This document shows, piece by piece, positions 28,330 through 38,189 of a DNA stretch of 64,000 nucleotides (the stretch's first letter is position 1; each line of letters begins with the position of its first letter). The notes beneath the pieces are model-generated. The model saw only the letters and a list, made by a program, of their open reading frames with translations, made no database searches and was not told the DNA's origin. Where the stretch lies: assembly GCA_013398295.1 (NCBI GenBank), contig VZSF01001210.1:93248-157247 (forward strand), written 5' to 3'. Position numbers and translations under genes: made by a program. Source of the DNA: Chionis minor (taxonomy: Eukaryota; Chordata; Aves; Charadriiformes; Chionididae).

Positions 28330-29436
28330 CACAATCATGGAGGCGCATACTCCAGGCTGGGCGAGTGAGCAATCGATGGCCCTCGCCCGCAGACACCCGT
28401 CGCCTCCTGGGCAGGGCAGACGGGCAGGGAAATGCTCCTTGACCGCCTCCAATTCCTCACTAGACAGAAGGTTTGAACCAGCGTGAGTAAGAGCTGACAC
28501 ACACTGCCCAGCCACCCCCCGGCCACGGGGACCAGGGTGGCTTCCACCGGCGGCTGAGAGCTCATACGCTCTCCTTAGTTTTCGGCTGTAAAAAGTAGCA
28601 CGAAACTTCTCGGCAGCGAAGAAGCCTTCCCTGCATACCAGCAGATCGGAGGCGGGCGTCAAAACCCGCGGCAGAGCCAAGCTAAGGAGAGGGGGCTCTT
28701 CCCAGCGGAGAGAGGCGGCTTCCTGTACCGAAACTCCACCTGGGGCGAGAGGGGGGGACTCCCGCTCCAGTCGCGCCGCCGAGGGANNNNNNNNNNNNNN
28801 NNNNNNNNNNNNNNNNNNNNNNNNNNNNNNNNNNNNNNNNNNNNNNNNNNNNNNNNNNNNNNNNNNNNNNNNNNNNNNNNNNNNNNNNNNNNNNNNNNNN
28901 NNNNNNNNNNNNNNNNNNNNNNNNNNNNNNNNNNNNNNNNNNNNNNNNNNNNNNNNNNNNNNNNNNNNNNNNNNNNNNNNNNNNNNNNNNNNNNNNNNNN
29001 NNNNNNNNNNNNNNNNNNNNNNNNNNNNNNNNNNNNNNNNNNNNNNNNNNNNNNNNNNNNNNNNNNNNNNNNNNNNNNNNNNNNNNNNNNNNNNNNNNNN
29101 NNNNNNNNNNNNNNNNNNNNNNNNNNNNNNNNNNNNNNNNNNNNNNNNNNNNNNNNNNNNNNNNNNNNNNNNNNNNNNNNNNNNNNNNNNNNNNNNNNNN
29201 NNNNNNNNNNNNNNNNNNNNNNNNNNNNNNNNNNNNNNNNNNNNNNNNNNNNNNNNNNNNNNNNNNNNNNNNNNNNNNNNNCCCGGCGCCGCCCGGCGGC
29301 AGGTGAGCGGGGCCGGGGCCTCCCGCCGCCCCCTGAGGCGCCCCGGGCCCCCGGGAGGGGAGGGCAGGGCGGGATTCCCCGGGAGACCCCCGGGCCGGGC
29401 CCCGCGCCGTGTCCTGGGGGGAGAGTCAAGAAATTG
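28330..29436 (-). promoter_or_regulatory. CTNNA1: CpG-rich region, probable CTNNA1 promoter and non-coding exon 1 (interrupted by gap)
   Basis: Both flanks of the N gap are rich in G, C and CpG (for example TCGCGCCGCCGAGG just left of it and CCCGGCGCCGCCCGGCGGC just right of it). Both sides of this region give way to AT-richer sequence. It lies upstream of the start-codon exon, which itself needs an upstream 5' UTR exon, and no other CpG-dense region occurs in the 16 kb between. Vertebrate housekeeping and adhesion genes such as CTNNA1 usually start in such an island. A possible exon 1 donor on the minus strand is CCCCAG|GTGGAG with GT at 28739-28738, but it is weak and others are possible. 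The exact transcription start cannot be seen because the core is missing. Confidence 0.6.
28787..29281. other. Assembly gap (495 N)
   Basis: This is an unbroken run of N between two GC-rich edges. Such gaps are typical of GC-rich bird promoters that short-read data fail to cover; the true length may differ from 495. Open frames drawn across it are meaningless. Confidence 0.99.
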
Positions 29437-29911
29437 TAGGAGGCGTGAGGGGCTGGAGCGCGTCCGGGGAAGGGCAATGGAGGTGGTGAGGGGTCTGGAG
29501 CACAAGTCTCCTGAGGAGCCGCTGAGGGAACTGGGGTTGTTCAGCCTGGAGAAGAGGAGGCTGAGGGGAGACCTTCTCCCTCTCTACAGCTCCCTGAGAG
29601 GAGGGTGTAGCCAGGGGGTCGGTCTCTTCTCCCAAGGGAAGGTGATAGGACAAGAGGAAACGGCCTCAAGTTGCGCCAGGGGAGGTTTAGGATGGATAAC
29701 AGGAAAAAATTCTTCATGGAAAGGGTTGTCAAGCGTTGGCCCAGGCTGCCCAGGGCAGTGGTGGAGTCGCCATCCCTGGAGGTGTTTCCCAGCGGGGCAG
29801 ACGTGGTGCTGAGGGACATGGGTTAGGGGTGGGTTGGGCAGTGCTGGGCTGATGGTTGGACTCCATGAGCTTAAAGGTCTCTTCCAGCCTGGATGATTCT
29901 GTGATTCTATA
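29437..29911 (+). mobile_element. CR1 LINE 3' portion adjacent to the CpG-rich region
   Basis: On the plus strand this contains the conserved CR1 C-terminal block with [18 protein letters not shown] and [17 protein letters not shown]. The 3' UTR follows with CCAGGCTGCCCAGGGCAGTG and the octamer end GATTCTGTGATTCTAT. It is 5'-truncated, diverged and non-functional. Its 5' edge abuts GC-rich, island-like sequence, so it marks the distal limit of the CTNNA1 promoter region. Confidence 0.93.
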
Positions 29912-30099
29912 ACCTGGCTTCGTCTGCCTGAGGTAGCGTGGGACACAAAAGGTCTGTGGAGAAGTGGGAGGTGATGGATGCTGGGTTTTGAAGGAGATGG
30001 AGGAGAAGTTACAGCTTGGTGCCCCTTGGGTTTTGTAAACTGGTGTTTTGGGTTGAAAACCTAAAGTCTGTTAACCTTCTTGAGAGCTGTTGCTTTTAG
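29912..30099. other. Short spacer between two CR1 copies
   Basis: This is about 190 bp of unique-looking sequence between two same-orientation CR1 fragments. No feature is recognised. The exact 5' edge of the second CR1 is uncertain and may lie some tens of bases further right. Confidence 0.6.
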
Positions 30100-30980
30100 G
30101 AAAAGTCTCATTTTCATGCAAATGTCTCTAGTGGACGCTTCAGAAGGGAGAGCCACCCTGCAGGAAGACCTGGATAGGCTGGAAGAGTGGGCTAACAAGA
30201 GCCTTGTGAGGTTCAACAAGGACAAGTGTAAAGTCTTGCACCTGGGAAAACCTAATCCAGGAGTGCAGCACAGGCTGGGATCTACCCGGCTGGGGAGCAG
30301 CTCAGTGGAAAGGGAGACAGGGGTCCTGGTGGACAACAAGCTCAAAAGGAGTGAACAGTGTCCTGCTGCAGCAAGGCAAGCCTGTAGGATGCTGGGTTGC
30401 ATCAACAGGGGCATCTCCAGCAGAGATAAAGACATCGTTATCCCGCTCTGCTCAGCGCTTGTCAGCCCACACCTGGAATACTGTCTTCAGTTTTGGTCCT
30501 CGCTACACAAAAAAGACGTGGACTGGCTGGAGAGGGTCCAGAGAAGGGCCACACAGATGATCACAGGACTGGGAAGCCTGTCGTATGAGGAAAGGCTGAG
30601 AGAACTGGGTTTGTTCAGCCTTGAGAAAAAAAGGCTCAGGGGAGACCTTATCACCACGTTCCGGTATTTAAAGGGTGGGTACACAGAAGGCGGAGAGTCC
30701 CTTTTTACAAGGAGTCACATGGAAAAGACAAAAGGTGAAAGGTACAAGTTATTCATGGGGAGATTCTGATTGGACACAAGAGGAAATTTTTTCCCTATAG
30801 GAAGAATCAGCCATTGGAATAATCTCCCCAGGGAAGTGGTGGATTCCCCCAACACTGGACACTCTCAAGATTCAACTGGACAGGGTGCTGGGCCATCTCG
30901 TCTAGTCCGTGCTTTGGCCAGTAGGGGTTGGACCAGATGATCCTTGAAGTCCCTTCCAATCTGGTGTTCTACGATTCTAC
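30100..30980 (+). mobile_element. CR1-like LINE 3' portion, distinct subfamily, with 200-residue RT remnant
   Basis: An open frame ending at 30769 keeps the CR1 reverse-transcriptase C-terminus: [58 protein letters not shown] and [16 protein letters not shown]. The frame is lost in the last part, and the element ends at GTTCTACGATTCTAC. The 3' UTR text (GGACCAGATGATCCTTGAAG) differs from that of the other copies here, so this is another CR1 subfamily. It lacks the catalytic FADD region and the endonuclease, so it is a dead 5'-truncated copy. The open frame of more than 200 codons is therefore a remnant and not a host gene. Confidence 0.93.
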
Positions 30981-33316
30981 AAATAGCAAGAACACAGGGA
31001 AGAAGGGACACAGGAAATCCCTGAGGTACCGGCAGGGCCACCAGAGCCCCTCTCAGAAAAGGGGGATGTTTTAGGGACCCACCCTCAATCCAGAGAGGCA
31101 GGTCTGCGGACGAGGAGAGTTGCCTTTAAGCGGTAGTTTGTTTCACAGGTTTCTTTGAAAAGTCTTGGTGAGCCTCTCGTGTGAGAGTGACTGTTTTTAT
31201 GCTACGACAAATTACTCTGGGATTTTTCGTGGTGTGTTTTGAGATGGTTTTTAATACAAATGTCTCTACAGAACTTACACTTGGATTGCATTGTAAAAAC
31301 AATGGAATAAATTTAATAAGTTTCATGACTCATTTGCCAGCGCTTCTGAGATACCTGAATCTATTTACTCCATCCTTTGATATTAAGCAAAATACAGAGA
31401 GATCGGGCAACATACCAGGGAGGTAGGTTCATTCACGGTACATAATTTAGCCGAGGGAGATGGGCAGCCCATGCAGATTCCGGAGGGGGCTCGCCCCCAG
31501 GTCAGTGTCACAGCGAAGCCACACTATGGTTCAGGACGGTGACTTCCCTCTGGGTCCTGGTTCAATGGCATCAGCAGGGCCACGTTCCTATTTTTGCCGT
31601 ACTCCTACAGGCTTTTCCTGCGGGAAGACAGACAGTGTCCTGCAGCGATTTAGATTGCATTTTTCAGTCCTGCAGGTTTAATCCAAGAAAGGGATCCAAG
31701 ACAAGGAAATAAACGGAGCGCCGTCGTTTTACAGTCCAGAAAGAAAATAGGGATCAAGAGTCCAACTTTGCTGGTGAGTGAAGTTAATTGAAAGAAAGTG
31801 AGACTTGTAATTATGATACTGACTGAGATACACATTATTAAAATAATATAGGGTCTTCGGTGCCTTAACAAACAGGCTCCCCTGTGGAAACACAGAGCAA
31901 ACAGATTTTTTTAAGCTCTTTGTATTTCCTGCTTGTACCAAACCATTAATATTTTGGTGTCAGTTGCACCAGGGATTCAAACTACTCATTTCTGATCTGT
32001 AGCATACTCTCAGTAAAACTGAGTTTACACTTCAATAGCTTGCTTTCTTTCATTACTCCTTTTAATATCATGTCTTGGTCTCCTGTGGTGGCTTCCACAT
32101 TCAGCAGTTCTGCACGTCTCACATCCTTTCAGGACAAAATGTCAGATTTTTAAAAAAAAAATTCCCTTTTAAAACTACAAACTCAAAGGTAGAAGGCCTG
32201 GAGTTGTGGAGAATCACGCGTTCTGCCCCGCGCCGCTAAAAAACGAAGGAAAAGGTAGGAGATCAGCTGGCAGCTCTGTTGGTTTGTGGAACGAGTTAAA
32301 AGACTCGGCAAACAAAAAATAAAATTATGTAAAAATAGAGCCAGCTAGGTGGAGATTGGACTTTGCCTCTTAATTAACAGCTCTCTCTGGAACATGGTGG
32401 CAGGCTCTGTCAACGAGACTAAAATGCAGGGTGTTGTTTAGACAGGCACCCAGGAACAATAGCTAACACTTCCCATCCAGCAAATGTCATTAAGACAGCA
32501 TCAGGCTGCGCCGGCAGCTTGAAATCTAATCCATTTTCCGAAATGAGTTAGAAGTTTTCTGCTTGACCCCGAATCTCCCTTTTAACAGCGTTTGTGGTTT
32601 TGTAATCCCATTTTCCTGGGTATTTTTTTTTTTTTTTTAATGTTTCTCTCGCCCCTTCTCGCTGGGCAAAAAAACACACGTAAGCCGGGGGAGAGGACAG
32701 GCGAGGGGGAGAGGCCGCCGCAGCAAAACCATGCGTAGGTTGTTCAGCACAGAAAACAAACAAACGCTTTCGGTCTCGCCTCTGTTAGGGCAGCTCGAGG
32801 CGTAGCACGTAAGAGCAGCCCGCGGCTGGCGATTGCGCACCGCTGGCAGCACGGCTGCGTCAGTCAGATGTGTGCGCGAGGGCAATCCCTGACTAGTGCC
32901 ACCTGAAGACACCCGTGTGGGCGTAGTCGCAGCAGGAATGGCTGCCCTGCCCCTCTGAAATCCTGCGGTAGGTTTTTGTGCCAAGGAAGGGGGGGTCTTG
33001 TTTACGTAGCACCTGGTGTAACTACTCTGTCTGCTAGTCCCAGCTTACCTGAGGTCTAAACGACACGCTTCAGCTGGAGCTGGATTTTCTAATTCTGTGA
33101 CAACGTTGCTCCGTGTGTCCATTCGTGCCCATTTCAAAATTCGTGTTTGATCTTTGGTTTTTTGGGTTTTGTTGGGGTTTTTTTGGGGGGGTTGTCTTTG
33201 TTTTTTTAAAAAAGGAGTGGTTTAGTTTTGTTGTTTGTGAGAAGTGAGCGTTGAAAGAGAAGCGAGGGGTGCAAAGACGGGACTGCTGGGGCCGGAGGTG
33301 GTAACGGGGGACTTGA
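30981..33316. other. 5' flank of CTNNA1, no gene recognised
   Basis: This is mixed-composition intergenic sequence. There is an AT-rich stretch at 31130-31430, T-rich and A-rich runs near 32622-32638 and 33175-33213, and no repeat family, exon or RNA gene that I can identify. Confidence 0.6.
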
Positions 33317-33478
33317 GAGGGAATGAGAGAGGGAAGGAAATAAAAGGAATGAGGAAAGTGGAAAACTGTAGAGGGAATGAGAGAGGGAAGGAAATAAAAG
33401 GAATGTGGAAAGTGGAATACTGTAGAGGGAATGAGAGAGGGAAGGAAATAAAAGGAATGAGGAAGTGGAAAGGATGTA
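33317..33478. repeat. 54-bp minisatellite, three units
   Basis: Three tandem purine-rich units start at 33317, 33371 and 33425, each beginning GAGGGAATGAGAGAGGGAAG. The units differ by a few substitutions (AATGAGGAAAG versus AATGTGGAAAG) and a one-base deletion in the third. The array is repeated once more after the N at 33542, probably artificially. Confidence 0.95.
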
Positions 33479-33745
33479 GAACGATGTAACGACGGGCGGA
33501 AGTTTCTGCAGCAGAGGCTGAATGGGCAGCGGCCAAACAACNAATAAAAGGAATGAGGAAAGTGGAAAACTGTAGAGGGAATGAGAGAGGGAAGGAAATA
33601 AAAGGAATGTGGAAAGTGGAATACTGTAGAGGGAATGAGAGAGGGAAGGAAATAAAAGGAATGAGGAAGTGGAAAGGATGTAGAACGATGTAACGACGGG
33701 CGGAAGTTTCTGCAGCAGAGGCTGAATGGGCAGCGGCCAAACAAC
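33339..33745. repeat. 203-bp duplication around a single N, likely false duplication
   Basis: The segment 33339-33541 is repeated as 33543-33745 with the same length and, by reading, no difference. The two copies are separated only by one N at 33542. The duplicated block includes two minisatellite units and unique sequence (ACGATGTAACGACGGGCGGA). A biological tandem duplication would not need an N at the exact junction, so I read this as two contig ends that overlap and were joined without trimming. Confidence 0.9.
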
Positions 33746-34618
33746 AGAAAGAGGAAAAAATTAAAAATATGGTAAAAGAATCTCAGGGTCCAAATGCCAG
33801 AGGGTTGAGGCTGTCTGGAAGCTGATGTCATCCTGAGGACAGCCCTGCGCTGGCTGCAGAGGAGCAGTCGCAGGCTGCAGCCTTGTCACCCGTGCTGTCC
33901 CCGCAGAGGTGTCCGTCCCTGCTCCGGCAGCGAGGGGACCAGCAGCAGGGTAGAGACCTTGCAGTGAGCTTCGCTATGGGGCTTACCCCAAAATGCAGCA
34001 TTCCCTCAGGACCGGTGGCTCTGATGAAGCCAGCAAAGTGACAAAATTGAGGGTGTGGCACACCCGTTGTCTCACGCATGCTATGGCATCAAGTCCTGGG
34101 GGGGTCCCCGCTATTGGTCTCAGCGTTCCCACGCAGCTGGGAGGCATCACCATTCTGCTTCAGGGCTCAGATAGATCAAAAATTAAGATCGTCTGCCAGG
34201 ATCCAGTTAGGAATCAACATCCGCAGAGCCAGGAAGCAAATCCCAATGTGCCAGGGCCATACCTGCCTCAGGACTGCAGCTAGCAGGGGAGAAACACTTG
34301 GAGGTGGTGCTTTTGGTGGGGCTGCAGCTGCACTGGCCAAGCTGTGCGTTGCGACAGGATAGCTGGAACACCCACCGCGACTAAATGATCCTCAGTCAGG
34401 AGGAGAACAGATTTACCAGAACATCTCCATCTACACCGGCACTCCTTCCGGCACTGCTGGCTGCCTGGGGGTCAGGTCTTGCTGCCCCAATCAATGCTGC
34501 AACCCCTCCAAGGTCGGCATGGACCGTGCCAGCCTGGGCTACAGCCACCCATCCCTGCGGCTCCGGGGTTAGAGCTGCTGTGGTCACCATCACTGCCCAC
34601 CCTCCCCAAGTAAAACTG

Positions 34619-34659
34619 CTAGAAACGTGGTTTCATGAGCTAGAAACGTGGTTTCATGG
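34619..34659. repeat. 21-bp direct repeat, two copies, each with an inner inverted repeat
   Basis: Two adjacent copies of CTAGAAACGTGGTTTCATG lie at 34619 and 34640. Each holds GAAACGTGGTTTC, a 5-bp inverted repeat with a 3-bp centre. It could be a paired protein-binding site or a chance short duplication. Confidence 0.85.
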
Positions 34660-37600
34660 ACAAGAAGCCATCGGAACCTAACAAAACACTGTCTCCTCCT
34701 CCACCACCCAGTGCGCCTGGGACACCTGGAAAGAGAAATCCAGAAATGATCCGTAACACCATGAGCACAGGGGCTGCTGGCACCAAGCAGAATCCACCTC
34801 CCCCTCCCAGGCACACACGCTACGGCACAGTCCTCCAGAACAGAACGGGCAGCAACCGTAACGAGGAGAAATTATGCTGTCCCAAAAAGCTGGGATGAAC
34901 TGGGTTCACTGGTTGCTGCTTTGCCAACTAAGGAACAGCCGAGCGGGAGTAGTTTGCATTCACCTCCGTTCACACAGCCTTTGTGTAATAAACTCTCCTA
35001 GCCCCAGAGAAGGGAGCATTCAAAAAAGCACCCCGAGGCAACGCATAGCAGAAGCCTGAGAATCCTGCTGCATGAGTCACTGACCTCCACACACTGCGTC
35101 TATTTCAGCCTTTAATTAATAAGGTTTTACATTTCTATGGCATTTTCCATCTGGAAAGATCCTGAAATGCTGTGAAGACTAAGGGCGTACAGCACCATTG
35201 AAACGTGGTTCCCAGAGAGGTGGGACTGTGCAGGGAAGGAAAGCTTAGCCAAGGGCACCAGGGACAAAAATTCTTAATTTTAAATGGAGCCTCTGTTACA
35301 TCACTGAGCATTTCATATCCATGGAGAACAGACAATAAGATTTTAGTTTCTAAGGCACCGCTTGAATAAATAGGCATCATAGATTGCTTTCTTTATCCAG
35401 GGGGGATGCCGTGCAAAACAAGTGCTGGGTGATTGTAATTTAGGGTGTTAAAGGACCGCAACTTAAGGTACAAATTAAACCATCATTGGATCAAGGCTTC
35501 CCTCCCTCCTGATGAGTAAGTTATTCCCAAATGCTAGACGCAAAGCAGAAGCCAGCGGAGGAAACAAATCCCACGCTGACAGCACCTGACCCTACTCCTG
35601 GAGCACCAAACTCCCTTCCCGGCTCCCTGGAAGCTCAGCGGTGTCACACGGGGCTTCAGCAGGATAAAAGCTGACCCCAAGCACCGAGGGGGACAGTTGA
35701 GAAAACAACGTGGAAACGGTCCTCCTGTCCCAAGGCTGACGCGAACCCTGAGGGGAGCTGGGGCTTTGCTAAACGGGCACAAATCCCTTTCTCTCTGTTT
35801 CAAAAGATTAAACTAGTGGAATCGCTCTGCTCGGCTGACTTCCCTCGGCAGAGACTTATTTCTGCCGATGAGCAAGGCCTGGTTGAACCGACGGAGGCCG
35901 AAACGACTGTCAGCCGCAGCTGGCATCCCTCTTACTAAGTACTTGGCCAAAATAGGCTGGGAGCACTTGGCCGCGAAGAGTTTTCAAGGGAATATCAAAC
36001 TGCTCTTTTTCTCAGTGCAATTCCGACCTATTTTTATCTGCCACTTTCTGGAAGAGATACAGGGGCATCGCCACAGCTAGTCGTAAACTTTCATTGCTTC
36101 CCGAGGAGAAATTGCAGGCAAATTACGGACTGGCGCGCTCTTTTTATGCTTCTCCTGCTCGGGGCAGGTCAGCACTGCTGCATTCCCTTCTACCCCCAGC
36201 ACATTCCTCCCTGTGCTTACCGATGGGCATTAACGACCTGCCTCCATAATTAACGCATCCAGCACCACACGCGGTGCGAGGCAAGCGCTCAACGTGATGC
36301 CAGCGGGATGCTGGAGAAACGCGCCTCCCGTGTGCGCCGAGTGGGATCGCTCCCGACTTCCACCTCCACCCAAGCGTCTCTCTCGGCCGCGCTGCGCTTG
36401 AGCTCCACCTGCCAGGTTAACCCAGAGCCAGGGCAGGGCCGCGGGGTTAAGCCTGTGGTTGCACCATATCCTGATATTCCCTCCCCTGTGTGCTCCTGCT
36501 AACTCGCACGTCCTGCGGGAAGCTCTGCGTCGCTCCTCTAGGCACACAAAGAGGTGACATCCTCACCTCGCACGCTGCAGGCTGGCGCGGAGGAGCACCT
36601 TCCATCCTTCACGTTTCAGGGTTCCCAAGGGGAAGGTATTACCAGCAGGTATTAATTACCCCTCTCCCATGAAGAGAGAAATACGTACGAGCTGTTTTTA
36701 CGCTGTTGTAGTGGCAGGGAAACCGAGGCAGAGCAAGTTAGCGCTCGTATCCCTGCACTTCCCTCCCCAAGCTCCTATCCCTGCCATTCCCAGCCCCGAG
36801 TCCAAGCCCAGGACCACGCTGCCCGCGCTGCACCGGAAGGCCCTGAGGCTGGAATTCCCACAAGCATGTGGCTTTTTAGGCGTCGAAACCTCATCCAAAG
36901 GGAGAAATCCTATCGTCAAGGTGAAAAGCATTGCTACCGAAATGTGATCAAAGAGAGAGTTATCAACGTAAGTGTACTCAGCAGTTTGTGTTCCAGGCAA
37001 GAGAATTATCAACGAGAAACCAATCTTACAAGCTAGCTGCTATTGACAGGGAAATAAAAGGAATACAGTTCTTACCAGACAGACCTAAGTTGCTCCAAAT
37101 TGCTGTCAGCTTGAAATATCTTGCTGGTAATTTGTTTTCAAATTCTTTCTCCCTAAATTTGATTTGTTGCTGTACAGTGGATGATCTATTCTGCACAGCA
37201 TCTCAAAGAGCATTCCCGTTGTCCTCTCGCTGATTGTTTGTGAGCTATCACTTCTGGGAGTTGGCAGCATTTATTATAAAAAGGGCCATCATCACCTGAA
37301 CAGCAGATTTTGTCTGAGGATATGGTATCTGCTGCCATTACAAACAGCAGCTAAGATTACTGGGAGGAAAGTCATCAGGGGGAAAAAAAAAAAATCACAT
37401 TTCCTCCCCATCTTTGAGCTTGTCTGCATGGGCGAGTGGCCACGCTGCGCGTCTGGAACCCAGGGTGGAGGAAGAATGGGGCAGCATTTTCTAACAAGAC
37501 TTGAATAAATCTTTTTACCAGGATCCTTTTTAACCAGGAGAAAAATTAGTAGGGTTTCCCACCTCCTGCAGTATTGTAGCAAGAGGATGAGCATCACGCC

Positions 37601-38167
37601 CAGCAATTTTTTCTGCTGATCTCTGCTCTTTCTTACGTGGAGGAGGAAAAGGTAACGCTGACTTACGAAGCACCCTGCTGGGTTCAATGACAGCTCCTAC
37701 GTGGTGTGTCTGGGGCTTTCCCGTGTCTCTGAACGATCGCTCCCGGCTCTCCGGAAACTTGGTGACGGTGTAGGATATGTTTCTTCACACTTGACACAGA
37801 GGTAGGAATACAAAGCTCACATCTCAGCTATCCATCTGGATCCATCCAGCCTGTGTGCAGTCGTCGATGAGAAGAGCAGTATCCTTGCCCTGGCTTTCTC
37901 ATCCGAGAACATACACGTTTCTTCTCCTGTCCTTGCCCTTCTTATCTCAACCCACTTTGTCCAATGGTTTAAGCCAATTCGGAGGAGTTCTAGTTTTGGG
38001 GCGAGGAGCTACCTCGGGTTAGTTACATGGCTTTAAAGCATGGGCAGAATGGATGGACTTGCCTGAGTCCGGCTCATGGGGCATGAGGTGCGAAAGGGCT
38101 GTCTGTGCAGCTTCCCAGAAAATAAAGGGTCTCACCCATCTTGTGTGTATAGCTGTATTAGATTAAA

Positions 38168-38189
38168 ATTAATAATAATAATAATAATG
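38168..38189. repeat. (AAT)n microsatellite
   Basis: About seven uninterrupted AAT units lie in an AT-rich pocket. Confidence 0.95.

Noticed and set aside
28303..29505. 400-codon minus-strand open frame
   Set aside because: It runs through 495 N bases, so the frame is not real; the flanking text is GC-rich promoter-type sequence.
33070..33831. 253-codon minus-strand frame with repeated PSLIPSTVFHFPHSFY-type peptide
   Set aside because: It is the translation of the 54-bp minisatellite and its artificial duplication across a single N.
37267..37285. TATA-box-like string TTATAAAAAGGG
   Set aside because: No initiator, exon or transcript-like structure follows on either strand; one such string is expected by chance.
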